Under the pieces are notes generated by a model. The model saw nothing but the letters and a program-made list of their open reading frames with translations, was not told the origin of the DNA and made no database searches. Shown in pieces: positions 8,181 to 16,331 of a stretch of 40,175 bases of DNA. Within the stretch, counting starts at the first letter, position 1. Each line of letters starts with the position of its first letter. Source of the DNA: Prevotella sp. (GTDB taxonomy: Bacteria; Bacteroidota; Bacteroidia; Bacteroidales; Bacteroidaceae); NCBI GenBank assembly GCA_022779305.1, contig JALFSW010000043.1:1-40175 (forward strand). The letters run 5' to 3'. A program made the position numbers and the translations under genes.

Positions 8181-10649
8181 TTAACGGAGCTCTGCTCCTA
8201 ATTTATTGGTTAAATTTTTAATTAATTTCTGCATAATAGTGTCTATCGCTTTGTCTGTTAGCGTTTTGCTTTCATCCTGAAGAATAAAATTCACAGCATA
8301 ACTCTTCTTGCCTTCTGGCAGATTCTTACCTTGATAAACATCGAAAAGTTCTATTTTCTTCAGTAATTTCTTTTCTGTCTGCCGTGCAATTTCTTCGATT
8401 TGAGCAAAATCTATGTTCTTATCTATGAGCAACGCAAGATCGCGACTGACACTTGGATACTTAGCTATTTCTTCAAACTGCAACTGATTTTTGCGAACGA
8501 GCTTCCCAAGGGCTTCCCAATTCATCTCTGCATAATACACGGGTTGTGCAATGTCCATACGCTTGAGCAATTTTTGACTGAGAATACCCATCTCTACAAT
8601 CGCCTTTCCTGCACAATTTTTGAGTCGTATTGCCTTATCGAAAATGTTATTATCCGATTCCTCAGCAACAAGCATACCTTGCTGAACGCCCATTCTAACC
8701 AAAATGTTTTCCACATAAGCCTTCAGTTCATAGTAAGAAGATGCTTCATCTGCATGAATCCACGAACCTTGAATGCGTTTTCCAGTAATCCAAAGCCCAA
8801 GATGATAGGTTTGCTCATAGGCTTTGACAGGAGCTTCTTCACTCCATTTTTCTGGTTGATAGGCATACGTATTCCCAAACTCAAAGAAACGCAAGTTGGG
8901 TGATTTGTGGTTGATGTTGCGATGCAAACTTTCCAAACCACCAAAGAGGAGCGTTTGGCGCATAACACCTAAATCACTCGACAACGGATTCATTACTTTT
9001 ACTGTATTTTCCCATTTATAATGAGAGAGTTCCGTTGCTTCATAATAGCTTGCCGATGTGAGCGAATTGTTGAGAATTTCATTAAATCCAGCTCCTACAA
9101 GTTGTTCGCTTATAATATTCTCTTTATGATAATTTTTGTCAGTTTCTTCTGCAATGGTCAGCGAAGACTTTAATGTGCTTGGAATTTCAATGTTGTTGTA
9201 GCCATAAATGCGCAAAATATCTTCAACAACATCACATGCGCGCTGCACATCCACACGATAGGGAGGAACAATGAGGTCGATTCCAAGTGCATCTTCATTT
9301 ACAATATCCATTTCAAGACTTGCTACAATGCTTTTAATTGTGTCCGCTCCTAATTCTTTCCCTATCAATCGTCCCACATATTCATAATTCAAGCGAACTG
9401 GGAAACCTTCGATTTTATTAGGATATTCGTCTCGAATTTCCATACTCACCTTTCCACCTGCAATCTTTCGACACAAGATAGCTGCTTGTTTCAGTGCATA
9501 AATTGTTCCATTAGGGTCTACACCACGCTCAAAACGGAAGCTGGCATCGGTTGACAATCCATGTCGACGTGCGCTTTTTCGGATCCATGTGGGGTGAAAA
9601 TAGGCGCTTTCCAACACCACATTGCGAGTTGTTTCATACGTACCACTACCCTTTCCACCAAACACACCTGCTATACACATAGGTTCTTCGGCATTGGCTA
9701 TAGCTAAGTCGTGTTCACCCAAAGTGTGTTCAACGCCATCAAGGGTTATGAATTTTTTACCCTCGTTTTTGTCTTTCACGATGATGGTGTTCCCTTTCAC
9801 CATGTCAGCATCAAAGCAGTGCATAGGCTGTCCATACGCCATCATCACATAGTTGGTTATATCCACAATATTATTGACTGGACGCACACCTATTACATTT
9901 AGTTTGTCTTTCAACCATTGCGGACTTTCTTCCACTTTGCAGTCAGTGATGCTCACGCAAGCATACCGACGACAAGCATCTGTATTGTCTATGCGCACAT
10001 CAATGGACAAATTGGTGTTATCTACAACAAATTCTTCACAATCTGGACGACGCAATGTTGCAGCCTTTCCATTTTGCTTCAACCATGCACACAAGTCTCT
10101 TGCCACACCATAGTGGCTAAATGCGTCAGCACGATTAGGCGTAATATCTACTTCAAGTACCCAATCGCTTTCTACCTTATAATATTCTGCCGCTGGCATA
10201 CCTACAGACGCTTCCTCTGGAAGAACTATGATTCCATCGTGACTCGTGCCTACACCGATCTCGTCTTCTGCACAAATCATACCCAAGCTCTCCACGCCAC
10301 GGAGTTTACTGCGTTTGATCGTGAAACTTTCATCACCATCATAAAGCACACAACCGAGGTCGGCTACAATTACTTTCTGTCCTGCAGCAACATTGGCTGC
10401 ACCACACACGATTTGTTGTGGGGCTTCTTTTCCAAGATCGACCGATGTAATATGCAAATGATCTGAATTAGGATGAGGCTCACACGTGAGTACTTTGCCA
10501 ACATAAAGTCCTTTTAATCCGCCTTTAATCGTTTCAACTTCTTCCACACTTCCCACCTCTAAACCAATAGAAGTAAGAACTTCAGCAGTTTCTTGTGGGG
10601 TGAGGTCAAAGTCTACATACTCTTTTAGCCACTTGTATGAAATATTCAT
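8181..10649 (-). CDS. pheT: Phenylalanine-tRNA ligase beta subunit
   Basis: The beta subunit of the (alpha-beta)2 enzyme that charges tRNA-Phe. The 822-aa chain starts MNISYKWLKEYVDFDLTP as in the family. A tRNA-binding OB-like domain lies at about 40-150 (LYVGKVLTCEPHPNSDHLHI), followed by the B3/B4 editing region (KSARRHGLSTDASFRFERG), the B5 domain, the catalytic-like core, and a C-terminal ferredoxin-fold anticodon-binding domain (about 728-822, KYPSVSRDLALLIDKNIDF). The pheS partner is not in this window, as is common in Bacteroidetes. The gene has a perfect promoter at 10727-10758 and leads into yebC. Confidence 0.97.
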   Translation of the reverse strand: MNISYKWLKEYVDFDLTPQETAEVLTSIGLEVGSVEEVETIKGGLKGLYVGKVLTCEPHPNSDHLHITSVDLGKEAPQQIVCGAANVAAGQKVIVADLGCVLYDGDESFTIKRSKLRGVESLGMICAEDEIGVGTSHDGIIVLPEEASVGMPAAEYYKVESDWVLEVDITPNRADAFSHYGVARDLCAWLKQNGKAATLRRPDCEEFVVDNTNLSIDVRIDNTDACRRYACVSITDCKVEESPQWLKDKLNVIGVRPVNNIVDITNYVMMAYGQPMHCFDADMVKGNTIIVKDKNEGKKFITLDGVEHTLGEHDLAIANAEEPMCIAGVFGGKGSGTYETTRNVVLESAYFHPTWIRKSARRHGLSTDASFRFERGVDPNGTIYALKQAAILCRKIAGGKVSMEIRDEYPNKIEGFPVRLNYEYVGRLIGKELGADTIKSIVASLEMDIVNEDALGIDLIVPPYRVDVQRACDVVEDILRIYGYNNIEIPSTLKSSLTIAEETDKNYHKENIISEQLVGAGFNEILNNSLTSASYYEATELSHYKWENTVKVMNPLSSDLGVMRQTLLFGGLESLHRNINHKSPNLRFFEFGNTYAYQPEKWSEEAPVKAYEQTYHLGLWITGKRIQGSWIHADEASSYYELKAYVENILVRMGVQQGMLVAEESDNNIFDKAIRLKNCAGKAIVEMGILSQKLLKRMDIAQPVYYAEMNWEALGKLVRKNQLQFEEIAKYPSVSRDLALLIDKNIDFAQIEEIARQTEKKLLKKIELFDVYQGKNLPEGKKSYAVNFILQDESKTLTDKAIDTIMQKLIKNLTNKLGAELR

Positions 10650-10726
10650 TTATTTTCTTTTTATAATTTCTTAATTATGAAAGACTTGTGCAACTTATTC
10701 GCTGCTTTGCTATAGAATTTAATATG

Positions 10727-10758
10727 CAAAAGTAACAATATTTTCTTATATGTCCAAA
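10727..10758 (-). promoter_or_regulatory. pheT promoter
   Basis: The minus strand carries TTTG (complement of 10755-10758), 20 bp, then TACTTTTG (complement of 10727-10734), an ideal Bacteroidetes promoter. The leader before the ATG at 10649 would be about 70 nt; no Phe-codon attenuator was noticed in it. Confidence 0.75.
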
Positions 10759-10823
10759 TCCTTAAATTAATAATAGATCAAACAGCCTTAATAAAAATAC
10801 AATTGGTGTTTAGATAGAAGAAA

Positions 10824-10864
10824 TTTATCCCCCAAAAGTTAAAAATGAACTTTCGGGGGATAAA
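10824..10864 (-). terminator. Long hairpin terminator downstream of spt
   Basis: A 17-bp stem with one mismatch (10824-10840 with 10848-10864) encloses a 7-nt loop. It lies 48 bp past the end of the serine palmitoyltransferase gene and before the pheT promoter, so it should insulate the two. Confidence 0.8.
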
Positions 10865-10911
10865 TATACTGTATCATATTCCGATAATGCGTTTATCGAC
10901 TGCCACATATT

Positions 10912-12105
10912 CTATCTTGCAATAATACCTTCTTCAACAAACACTTCCTTGAGTATTTGAACGCCACGTTCCACTTGTTCTTTGGTGTGTGTGGCCATCA
11001 GTGCAAAGCGAACGAGCGTGTCTTGCGGTGCACAGGCAGGCGGAATAACAGGATTGATAAACACACCAGCCTCATAAGCTTTCATTGTTACCAAGAAAGT
11101 TTTATCAATATCTCTTACATATAAAGGTATGATCGGACTTTCTGTGTCGCCAATTTCAAACCCTTCTTCTCTAAAACGCTTGAGGGCATAATTTGTAACA
11201 TCCCACAATTGTTCTAATCTTTCGGGTTCTTGCTGAAGTATGTGTAGTGCTTCTAGGGCTGCAGCAGTTGCCGATGGAGTGTTGCTGGCAGAGAAAATAT
11301 AAGTTCTGCAAGTATGGCGAAGATAATTTATGGTATCTTTATCGCCTGCTATAAATCCACCTATCGAAGCCAAACTCTTTGAGAATGTTCCCATGATAAG
11401 GTCAACTTCATCTGTCAGTCCAAAATGGTCACACACACCTCTACCCGCTTTGCCGAACACGCCTAATCCATGGGCTTCATCAACCATAATAGAGCAGTTG
11501 TATTTCTTTTTAAGCGCAACAATTTCGGGTAATTTTGCTAAATCGCCTTCCATTGAGAAAACACCATCCACAACGATAAGCTTAATTGCTTCATAGGGAA
11601 GTTTCTGCAAAACGCGCTCTAAATCTTCCATATCATTATGCTTATAATGCAACTGCGTAGCAAAACTAAGGCGTCTACCATCAATAATACTTGCGTGATC
11701 TCGATCATCGCAGATGATATAGTCATTTCTACCAACAACCGTTGCAAGCACACCAGAATTTACCGTAAAACCAGTTGAAAAACAGAGAGTTTCTTCTTTA
11801 TTGACAAAAGCTGCCAACTCTTTTTCTAATTTCACGTGCAAATCTAATGTTCCATTTAGGAAACGACTTCCCGCACAACCAGTCCCATACTGATCGAGGG
11901 CTTTCTTTCCTGCCTCTATTACGCGTGGATCATTTGGAAGTCCGGTGTAGGCATTAGAGCCAAACATCAATATCCTATGACCATTTATATCTGTAACCTC
12001 AGTTCCTTGTTTGCTTGTGATTTCTCGGAAATAAGGATACACACCCGCTTCCATAAATTTTTGCGGTTCACGGTAATTCTTGTACTTTTCTTGTAATTGT
12101 CCCAT
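10912..12105 (-). CDS. spt: Serine palmitoyltransferase-like PLP enzyme (alpha-oxoamine synthase)
   Basis: The likely reaction joins L-serine with a fatty acyl-CoA to give 3-ketosphinganine, the first step of bacterial sphingolipid synthesis in Bacteroidales. The 397-aa chain is the usual length. PLP-related residues are visible: H137 in RDHASIIDG, D209/H212 in VDEAHGLGVFG, and the Schiff-base K243 in GTFSKSLASIGG. The family also holds glycine C-acetyltransferase and BioF. I prefer Spt because the N-terminal stretch (YPYFREITSKQGTEV) and overall sequence resemble Bacteroides Spt, and because the neighbour is a sphingoid/diacylglycerol kinase relative. A promoter and a strong terminator bracket it as a single-gene unit. 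Confidence 0.8.
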   Translation of the reverse strand: MGQLQEKYKNYREPQKFMEAGVYPYFREITSKQGTEVTDINGHRILMFGSNAYTGLPNDPRVIEAGKKALDQYGTGCAGSRFLNGTLDLHVKLEKELAAFVNKEETLCFSTGFTVNSGVLATVVGRNDYIICDDRDHASIIDGRRLSFATQLHYKHNDMEDLERVLQKLPYEAIKLIVVDGVFSMEGDLAKLPEIVALKKKYNCSIMVDEAHGLGVFGKAGRGVCDHFGLTDEVDLIMGTFSKSLASIGGFIAGDKDTINYLRHTCRTYIFSASNTPSATAAALEALHILQQEPERLEQLWDVTNYALKRFREEGFEIGDTESPIIPLYVRDIDKTFLVTMKAYEAGVFINPVIPPACAPQDTLVRFALMATHTKEQVERGVQILKEVFVEEGIIAR

Positions 12106-12149
12106 TATGATTAAAAAAATGTAGTACTAACCTACAATTTATTGGTTTG

Positions 12150-12157
12150 CAAAGATA
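12150..12157 (-). promoter_or_regulatory. spt promoter (-7 element)
   Basis: The minus strand reads TATCTTTG here, a TAnnTTTG match, about 44 bp upstream of the spt ATG. A TTTG lies 22 bp further upstream (complement of 12180-12183), slightly beyond the usual spacing. Confidence 0.6.
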
Positions 12158-12251
12158 CAACTTTTAGACGACAATCAGACAAAAATAGGCAAAAAACTGT
12201 TTTTTAAAGATTTTTTGATACTTTTTCCTTCCGTAAAACACCACAAACTTG

Positions 12252-12259
12252 TAACTTTG
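12252..12259 (+). promoter_or_regulatory. Lipid kinase operon promoter (-7 element)
   Basis: TAACTTTG matches TAnnTTTG and implies a start near 12266, leaving a leader of about 125 nt before the ATG at 12392. It is divergent from the spt promoter, about 100 bp away. Confidence 0.55.
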
Positions 12260-12391
12260 TCCCATCTATAGGCAGCTTCCCAAACGACTTTTGAAAGATG
12301 ACGTTCAATCGTGTATTTTGAGAACATTGCTCTAATATAAACGGATTTAACAACCTTATTCATATTTAAACTTCTAAGTAGTTGCAAGATA

Positions 12392-13420
12392 ATGAAGAAA
12401 AAAATAGTGTTTATTATCAACCCTAACTCTGGTGTCATAAAAAAAGCATCAGTACCTACACATATTGAGAACTATCTTGATAAAGAGAAGTTTAATTATG
12501 AAATCATAGAAACGCAATATGCTGGACACGCCACAGAGATTGCCACTGAAGCTGTCAAAAATCATGCTGATATTGTGATTGCCGTAGGAGGAGATGGCAC
12601 TGTGAACGAGGTGGGAAAAGCCCTCATCGGAACAAAGGCGGCAATGGGCATTCTTCCTTGTGGATCGGGAAACGGATTGGCTCGGCATCTTGCCATTCCT
12701 ATCAATACACGAAAAAGCATTGAAATCATCAACCAATGCGACATACGTGCACTTGACTATGGAACTATCAACAATATTCCTTTTTTCTGCACCTGCGGGA
12801 TGGGCTTCGATGCTTTCATCTCTATGAAGTTTGCCGAAGCTGGAAAGCGAGGCGTCATTACCTACGTACAGAAAGTATTAGAAGAGGGATTGAAATACCA
12901 GCCACAAACCTACGAGATTGAAGACGAAACGGGTGTTCATAAACACAAAGCCTTCTTGGTTTCAGTTGCCAATGCATCGCAATATGGTAACAATGCCTAC
13001 ATTGCCCCGCAGGCTTCTATGAGTGATGGGTGGTTAGACGTGATCATCATGGAGCCTTTCGATGCGCTTGAAGCACCACAAGTTGCCATAGAAATGTTCA
13101 ACAAAACATTAGACAAAAATACGAAAATTAAAACTTTCAAGGCAAAGAAAATTCTCATCCGTCGTGAAAGTGAAGGACTTATCCATTTTGATGGCGACCC
13201 GATCAATGAGAAAAAGGACGTTGAAATTGCTTTGATTCAGAAGGGCATAAATATCATTATCAACCCAGAAGAAAGTAAGTTGCAACGCCAACCGAACATG
13301 ATACAAAACGGATTCTCTGAATTTTTCTCAAACATTGACCACATTCGCCGAGAACTCACCAAACAGACGCGAAAAATACAAGCACTCAATAAAGTCATTC
13401 GTCGTAAGTTAAATATTTAA
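12392..13420 (+). CDS. Diacylglycerol/sphingoid-base kinase-like lipid kinase
   Basis: Members of this family (diacylglycerol kinase catalytic domain) phosphorylate a lipid hydroxyl with ATP at the inner membrane face. The nucleotide motif is AVGGDGTVNEVGKALIG (GGDGT at 66-70), followed by LPCGSGNGLARHLAIP (91-98 region) and, late in the chain, LIHFDGDPI, as in the DgkB/YegS fold. The length of 342 aa is slightly long, with a basic C-terminal tail (LTKQTRKIQALNKVIRRK). The substrate is not shown by sequence. Because the gene diverges from spt, dihydrosphingosine or ceramide is a candidate beside diacylglycerol. It is followed after 1 nt by the methyltransferase gene. Confidence 0.85.
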   Translation: MKKKIVFIINPNSGVIKKASVPTHIENYLDKEKFNYEIIETQYAGHATEIATEAVKNHADIVIAVGGDGTVNEVGKALIGTKAAMGILPCGSGNGLARHLAIPINTRKSIEIINQCDIRALDYGTINNIPFFCTCGMGFDAFISMKFAEAGKRGVITYVQKVLEEGLKYQPQTYEIEDETGVHKHKAFLVSVANASQYGNNAYIAPQASMSDGWLDVIIMEPFDALEAPQVAIEMFNKTLDKNTKIKTFKAKKILIRRESEGLIHFDGDPINEKKDVEIALIQKGINIIINPEESKLQRQPNMIQNGFSEFFSNIDHIRRELTKQTRKIQALNKVIRRKLNI

Positions 13421-13421
13421 T

Positions 13422-14132
13422 ATGGGGTTCACTTTCAAACAATTCCATATCGAACAAGACCAATGTGCCATGAAAGTGGGCACAGATGGTGTTTTATTGG
13501 GCGCATGGGCAGAAGGCGGAAAGCGCATATTAGACATTGGTACAGGAACGGGATTGATTGCGCTCATGATGGCACAAAGGTATCCCGAAGCCGTAATCAA
13601 TGGCATTGAAATTGAGGAAAATGCAGCCCATCAAGCACTATCGAATGCAAACAATTCGCCTTTTAAAGCGCAAATCAAAATTTTTCACACTTCTCTTCAA
13701 AACCATACTGCCACGCTCGCCTGCGAAAAAATTCCAACACTTTATGATGCAATCGTAAGTAACCCTCCTTTCTTTGTAGCATCGCTCAAAAATCATCAAA
13801 GCAACAAAACGATGGCGCGCCACACCGACACACTACCTTTCTCAGATTTAATGAACTGTAGCCACTTCTTGCTCCAGCCTGAAGGTACACTTTCCATCAT
13901 CATTCCCACCGATCAACTAAAAATGATAGAGACAGAAGCCAGCATTTATGGTTTTTTCATTTCGCAGATGGTGCATATCAAAACAAAAAACAACAAACCA
14001 TCGAAACGCCTTTTGATGCAATTCAAAAAACACCCTTCCCCCATCATCCAACAAGAAGTTTCTTTGATAAATGCTTCTAATCAGCGTTCGGAATGGTATA
14101 CAGAGCTGACCAAAGATTTTTACATCAAATAA
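13422..14132 (+). CDS. trmN: tRNA1(Val) adenine-37 N6-methyltransferase-like protein (TrmN6/YfiC)
   Basis: The 236-aa protein has the SAM-binding motif LDIGTGTGLIALMMAQ (residues 37-52) and the N6-amino methylase motif SNPPFF (NPPF at 114-117). It starts FKQFHIEQDQCAMKVGTDGVLLGAW, the family signature in which the KVGTDGVLLG part is nearly invariant, and ends YTELTKDFYIK as many Bacteroidetes copies do. The expected product is m6A37 in tRNA-Val. The ATG follows the kinase stop by a single base, so the two are co-translated; the functional link to the kinase is unclear. Confidence 0.88.
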   Translation: MGFTFKQFHIEQDQCAMKVGTDGVLLGAWAEGGKRILDIGTGTGLIALMMAQRYPEAVINGIEIEENAAHQALSNANNSPFKAQIKIFHTSLQNHTATLACEKIPTLYDAIVSNPPFFVASLKNHQSNKTMARHTDTLPFSDLMNCSHFLLQPEGTLSIIIPTDQLKMIETEASIYGFFISQMVHIKTKNNKPSKRLLMQFKKHPSPIIQQEVSLINASNQRSEWYTELTKDFYIK

Positions 14133-14350
14133 CTATTTTCTTGCAAACAGTTGTTGTCAAACGTTTTTTCCGAAAAGTCAAAGAAAAACATACAGCGAAA
14201 CCAAATTCTACGCTTATCCCATCTCCCAAACAAATCAAATTCAGGTACCGAAAGAAAAAATATTCCTCTTCTCTCAAAGCACCTTCTTTCAACGTTCACA
14301 TTTGCAGAATATTTTCTTGGTGTTTTTTAGCGTTCAAGTAAGAACTTTTT
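14133..14350. other. Gene-free stretch between converging trmN and kdsB
   Basis: I see no gene here; an 82-codon frame has no family features. The stretch leads into the inverted-repeat element at 14351-14450, which may itself act as the shared terminator because it can fold on its inverted ends. Confidence 0.5.
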
Positions 14351-14450
14351 ATATAAACCCTAACCGGTCATTAGACTGGAAGAGCTTTCTTTTTGTCTTA
14401 TTTATTCACTTACCAATAGCTTTGTCTCTAATGACCGAATTGGGATAAAA
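14351..14450 (-). repeat. Short copy of an inverted-repeat (MITE/REPIN-like) element
   Basis: Perfect 11-bp terminal inverted repeats, CGGTCATTAGA (14365-14375) and TCTAATGACCG (14427-14437), extend outward as imperfect repeats that keep CCC about 5 bp outside. The left end can also fold on itself (CCGGTC-ATTA-GACTGG). The interior holds about 35 nt (ATTGGTAAG, then GAATAAATAAGACAAAAAG on the minus strand) that recurs in the longer copy at 39980-40172. It has no coding capacity and sits between the 3' ends of two converging genes. Confidence 0.75.
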
Positions 14451-14461
14451 ATTCCTTTCGT

Positions 14462-15214
14462 TTATTTCCTTTCCTGCAACCATTGCTCAGCTTTTTCCAA
14501 ATCCGTCGGCGTATCAATTCCAATGGTTTCTATATCGGTCAACCCTACTTTTATCTTGTAGCCATTCTGTAACCAACGGAGTTGTTCCAAACTTTCAGCT
14601 ATCTCTAAACTACTTTGTGGTAATTGTGTGATTTCTTTTAGCACATTGGTTCGATAGGCATAAAGCCCGATATGCTTAAGAAAAGGAAAATGGTTGAGCC
14701 AATCTTGGGGTTCATGATTACGAACGTAGGGTACTAAAGCTCTTGTAAAATAAAGTGCATAGTTTGAATTGTCTAAAACAATTTTTGGAGAATTAGGATT
14801 TTGAGCCTCTTCTAAAGTCTTAAAACGTTTTCCGAGTGTTGCAATTTGGGTTGCATCATCTTCAAAACAAGCAATGATTGTTTTCAACTGTTCCTGTTGA
14901 ATAAACGGTTCATCGCCCTGAACATTCAACACAATGTCGAAATCGCCACCTATTTTTTCTAATGCTTCTGCAATTCGGTCGGTTCCACTTTGATGAGACG
15001 AACTTGTCATCACTGCACACTTACCATTTTCTATAACTGCATCATAAATTCGTTCATCATCGGTTGCCACCCAAACATCATCTAATACAGTTGAAACTTG
15101 ATCCAAAACGTGGCAAACAACATATTTCCCACCAAGTTGAGCAAGCGGTTTACCAGGGAAGCGCGTAGAAGCATAACGAGCTGGTATGATGGCTATTATT
15201 TTTCTCTTTTTCAT
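14462..15214 (-). CDS. kdsB: 3-deoxy-manno-octulosonate cytidylyltransferase (CMP-KDO synthetase)
   Basis: The enzyme activates KDO with CTP for lipopolysaccharide core assembly. The 250-aa length is standard. The N-terminus IAIIPARYASTRFPGKPLA is the family nucleotide-binding signature; VATDDERIYDAV, SGTDRIAEAL and VLNVQGDEPFI follow in the usual order, and LEIAESLEQLRWLQNG appears near the C-terminus. It lies 41 bp downstream of an acyltransferase-like gene on the same strand. The KdsC phosphatase domain for the preceding KDO step is encoded divergently about 1.9 kb away. Confidence 0.96.
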   Translation of the reverse strand: MKKRKIIAIIPARYASTRFPGKPLAQLGGKYVVCHVLDQVSTVLDDVWVATDDERIYDAVIENGKCAVMTSSSHQSGTDRIAEALEKIGGDFDIVLNVQGDEPFIQQEQLKTIIACFEDDATQIATLGKRFKTLEEAQNPNSPKIVLDNSNYALYFTRALVPYVRNHEPQDWLNHFPFLKHIGLYAYRTNVLKEITQLPQSSLEIAESLEQLRWLQNGYKIKVGLTDIETIGIDTPTDLEKAEQWLQERK

Positions 15215-15255
15215 CTTTTATATCCTATTTTTATTAATATTCATTTTCTTCATAA

Positions 15256-16239
15256 TTACGTCCGAAAGCACCAATAAAGGAAACGATTTACGAGCGGGAA
15301 CGAAAAACGAAACCATCTGTAGGACGTTACAGGCTTTCCACCAAATCCGAGGATGAAGTTCCTATATTGGTTCCGCCCATAAGGCAATCCTACGTTCATA
15401 AAACGAATATGCTCCTTTGAGCATCGGAAAGCTTGTTGAATGGCAAACCAGATGGTTGCATAATGCGGATAGGAGAATAAAAAGCGGCGCTTGAGCGATG
15501 TATCAAACCAAATCAACGCATCTTTCTCAGAGTCAACCACCACTGTTCCACCAATAATTCGCCCCTTATAGGAAGTTATATAAACATGCCCACATTGACT
15601 CTTGGCTATTTCAAGGAACAAATGTCGATGAGGAATGTGTCGTTGTTTGCGAAAACGATAGTAAGACCGAATAAGTTCATAAAGCTGAGAAACTTCCGTT
15701 TCATTACTTGCTTCCCATGTTTTAATTCCTGCTTTATAGGCTTTCTCTATGCGATGAGCCGTTTTCGTAATCAAACGTTCAGTGGGTGGTTTGCTGTGTA
15801 ACGAATTATGAATTTTCAACCAAGGTATGGGAACGAAATCATAGTGCCGAAAAACACGATAAGCAAATATTTTTTTGGAAACATCGCTCACCTCGATACG
15901 AAAACAAGACTTCTCATGCAGATACTTCATAGTTCTATCAAACATCAAAGCGAAAGCCTCGGAACGCTCGGCATCTGACGAGAAAAAGGAAGCATCATAA
16001 GCCCCTTCTCCATAGATGCGCGCACATCTGAAAAGTGAGATTGAGAATAAATTCCACCGTTTTTCAATGATGGAAAGTAGCCGACCAATTATTCCACCAC
16101 GCTCATTCTTCAATAGAACTAAGCAAGGTGAGAGGTATGGTGTGTGTATCACCATACGAAAAAGCGCATTGCTATGAAAAAATATAGGGCAATCGTGCTT
16201 TGGAAGTGCGTCAATATCCAATACTATGCTTGTTTTCAT
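15256..16239 (-). CDS. GNAT/FemAB-like acyltransferase, unknown substrate
   Basis: The 327-aa protein has the layout of BioF2/FemAB-type double acyltransferase folds. The second half shows the conserved run ISQ/VSQLYELIRSYYRFRKQRHIPH, then GHVYITSYKGRIIGGTVVVDSEKDALIWFDTS, as in the 'acetyltransferase involved in cellulose or exopolysaccharide synthesis' group. It lies just before kdsB and probably shares its promoter, so a part in envelope polysaccharide or lipid modification is a fair guess. No signal peptide or membrane helix is evident. Confidence is good for the fold and low for the substrate. Confidence 0.6.
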   Translation of the reverse strand: MKTSIVLDIDALPKHDCPIFFHSNALFRMVIHTPYLSPCLVLLKNERGGIIGRLLSIIEKRWNLFSISLFRCARIYGEGAYDASFFSSDAERSEAFALMFDRTMKYLHEKSCFRIEVSDVSKKIFAYRVFRHYDFVPIPWLKIHNSLHSKPPTERLITKTAHRIEKAYKAGIKTWEASNETEVSQLYELIRSYYRFRKQRHIPHRHLFLEIAKSQCGHVYITSYKGRIIGGTVVVDSEKDALIWFDTSLKRRFLFSYPHYATIWFAIQQAFRCSKEHIRFMNVGLPYGRNQYRNFILGFGGKPVTSYRWFRFSFPLVNRFLYWCFRT

Positions 16240-16255
16240 ATACTCACTTACGTTG

Positions 16256-16286
16256 CAAAAATAGCAAATATTTTCTAAAAAAACAA
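16256..16286 (-). promoter_or_regulatory. Promoter of the acyltransferase-kdsB pair
   Basis: The minus strand has TATTTTTG (complement of 16256-16263), and a TTG (complement of 16284-16286) lies 20 bp upstream of it. The start is expected near 16249, about 10 nt before the ATG at 16239. Confidence 0.6.
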
Positions 16287-16294
16287 TTTAGTAC

Positions 16295-16324
16295 TTGTTT
16301 TTTCAAAGCCTTTTTGTACTTTTG
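16295..16324 (+). promoter_or_regulatory. Promoter of the DUF2520/KdsC-maf operon
   Basis: TTG (16295-16297), 19 bp and TACTTTTG (16317-16324) match the Bacteroidetes promoter. The start should fall at about 16330, so the message is nearly leaderless at the ATG 16332. Confidence 0.65.
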
Positions 16325-16331
16325 TAGTATT

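Noticed and set aside
16200..16331. N-terminal extension of the DUF2520/KdsC ORF from 16200
   Set aside because: The extension overlaps the divergent acyltransferase gene and the promoter; the Rossmann motif starts at once after the ATG 16332.
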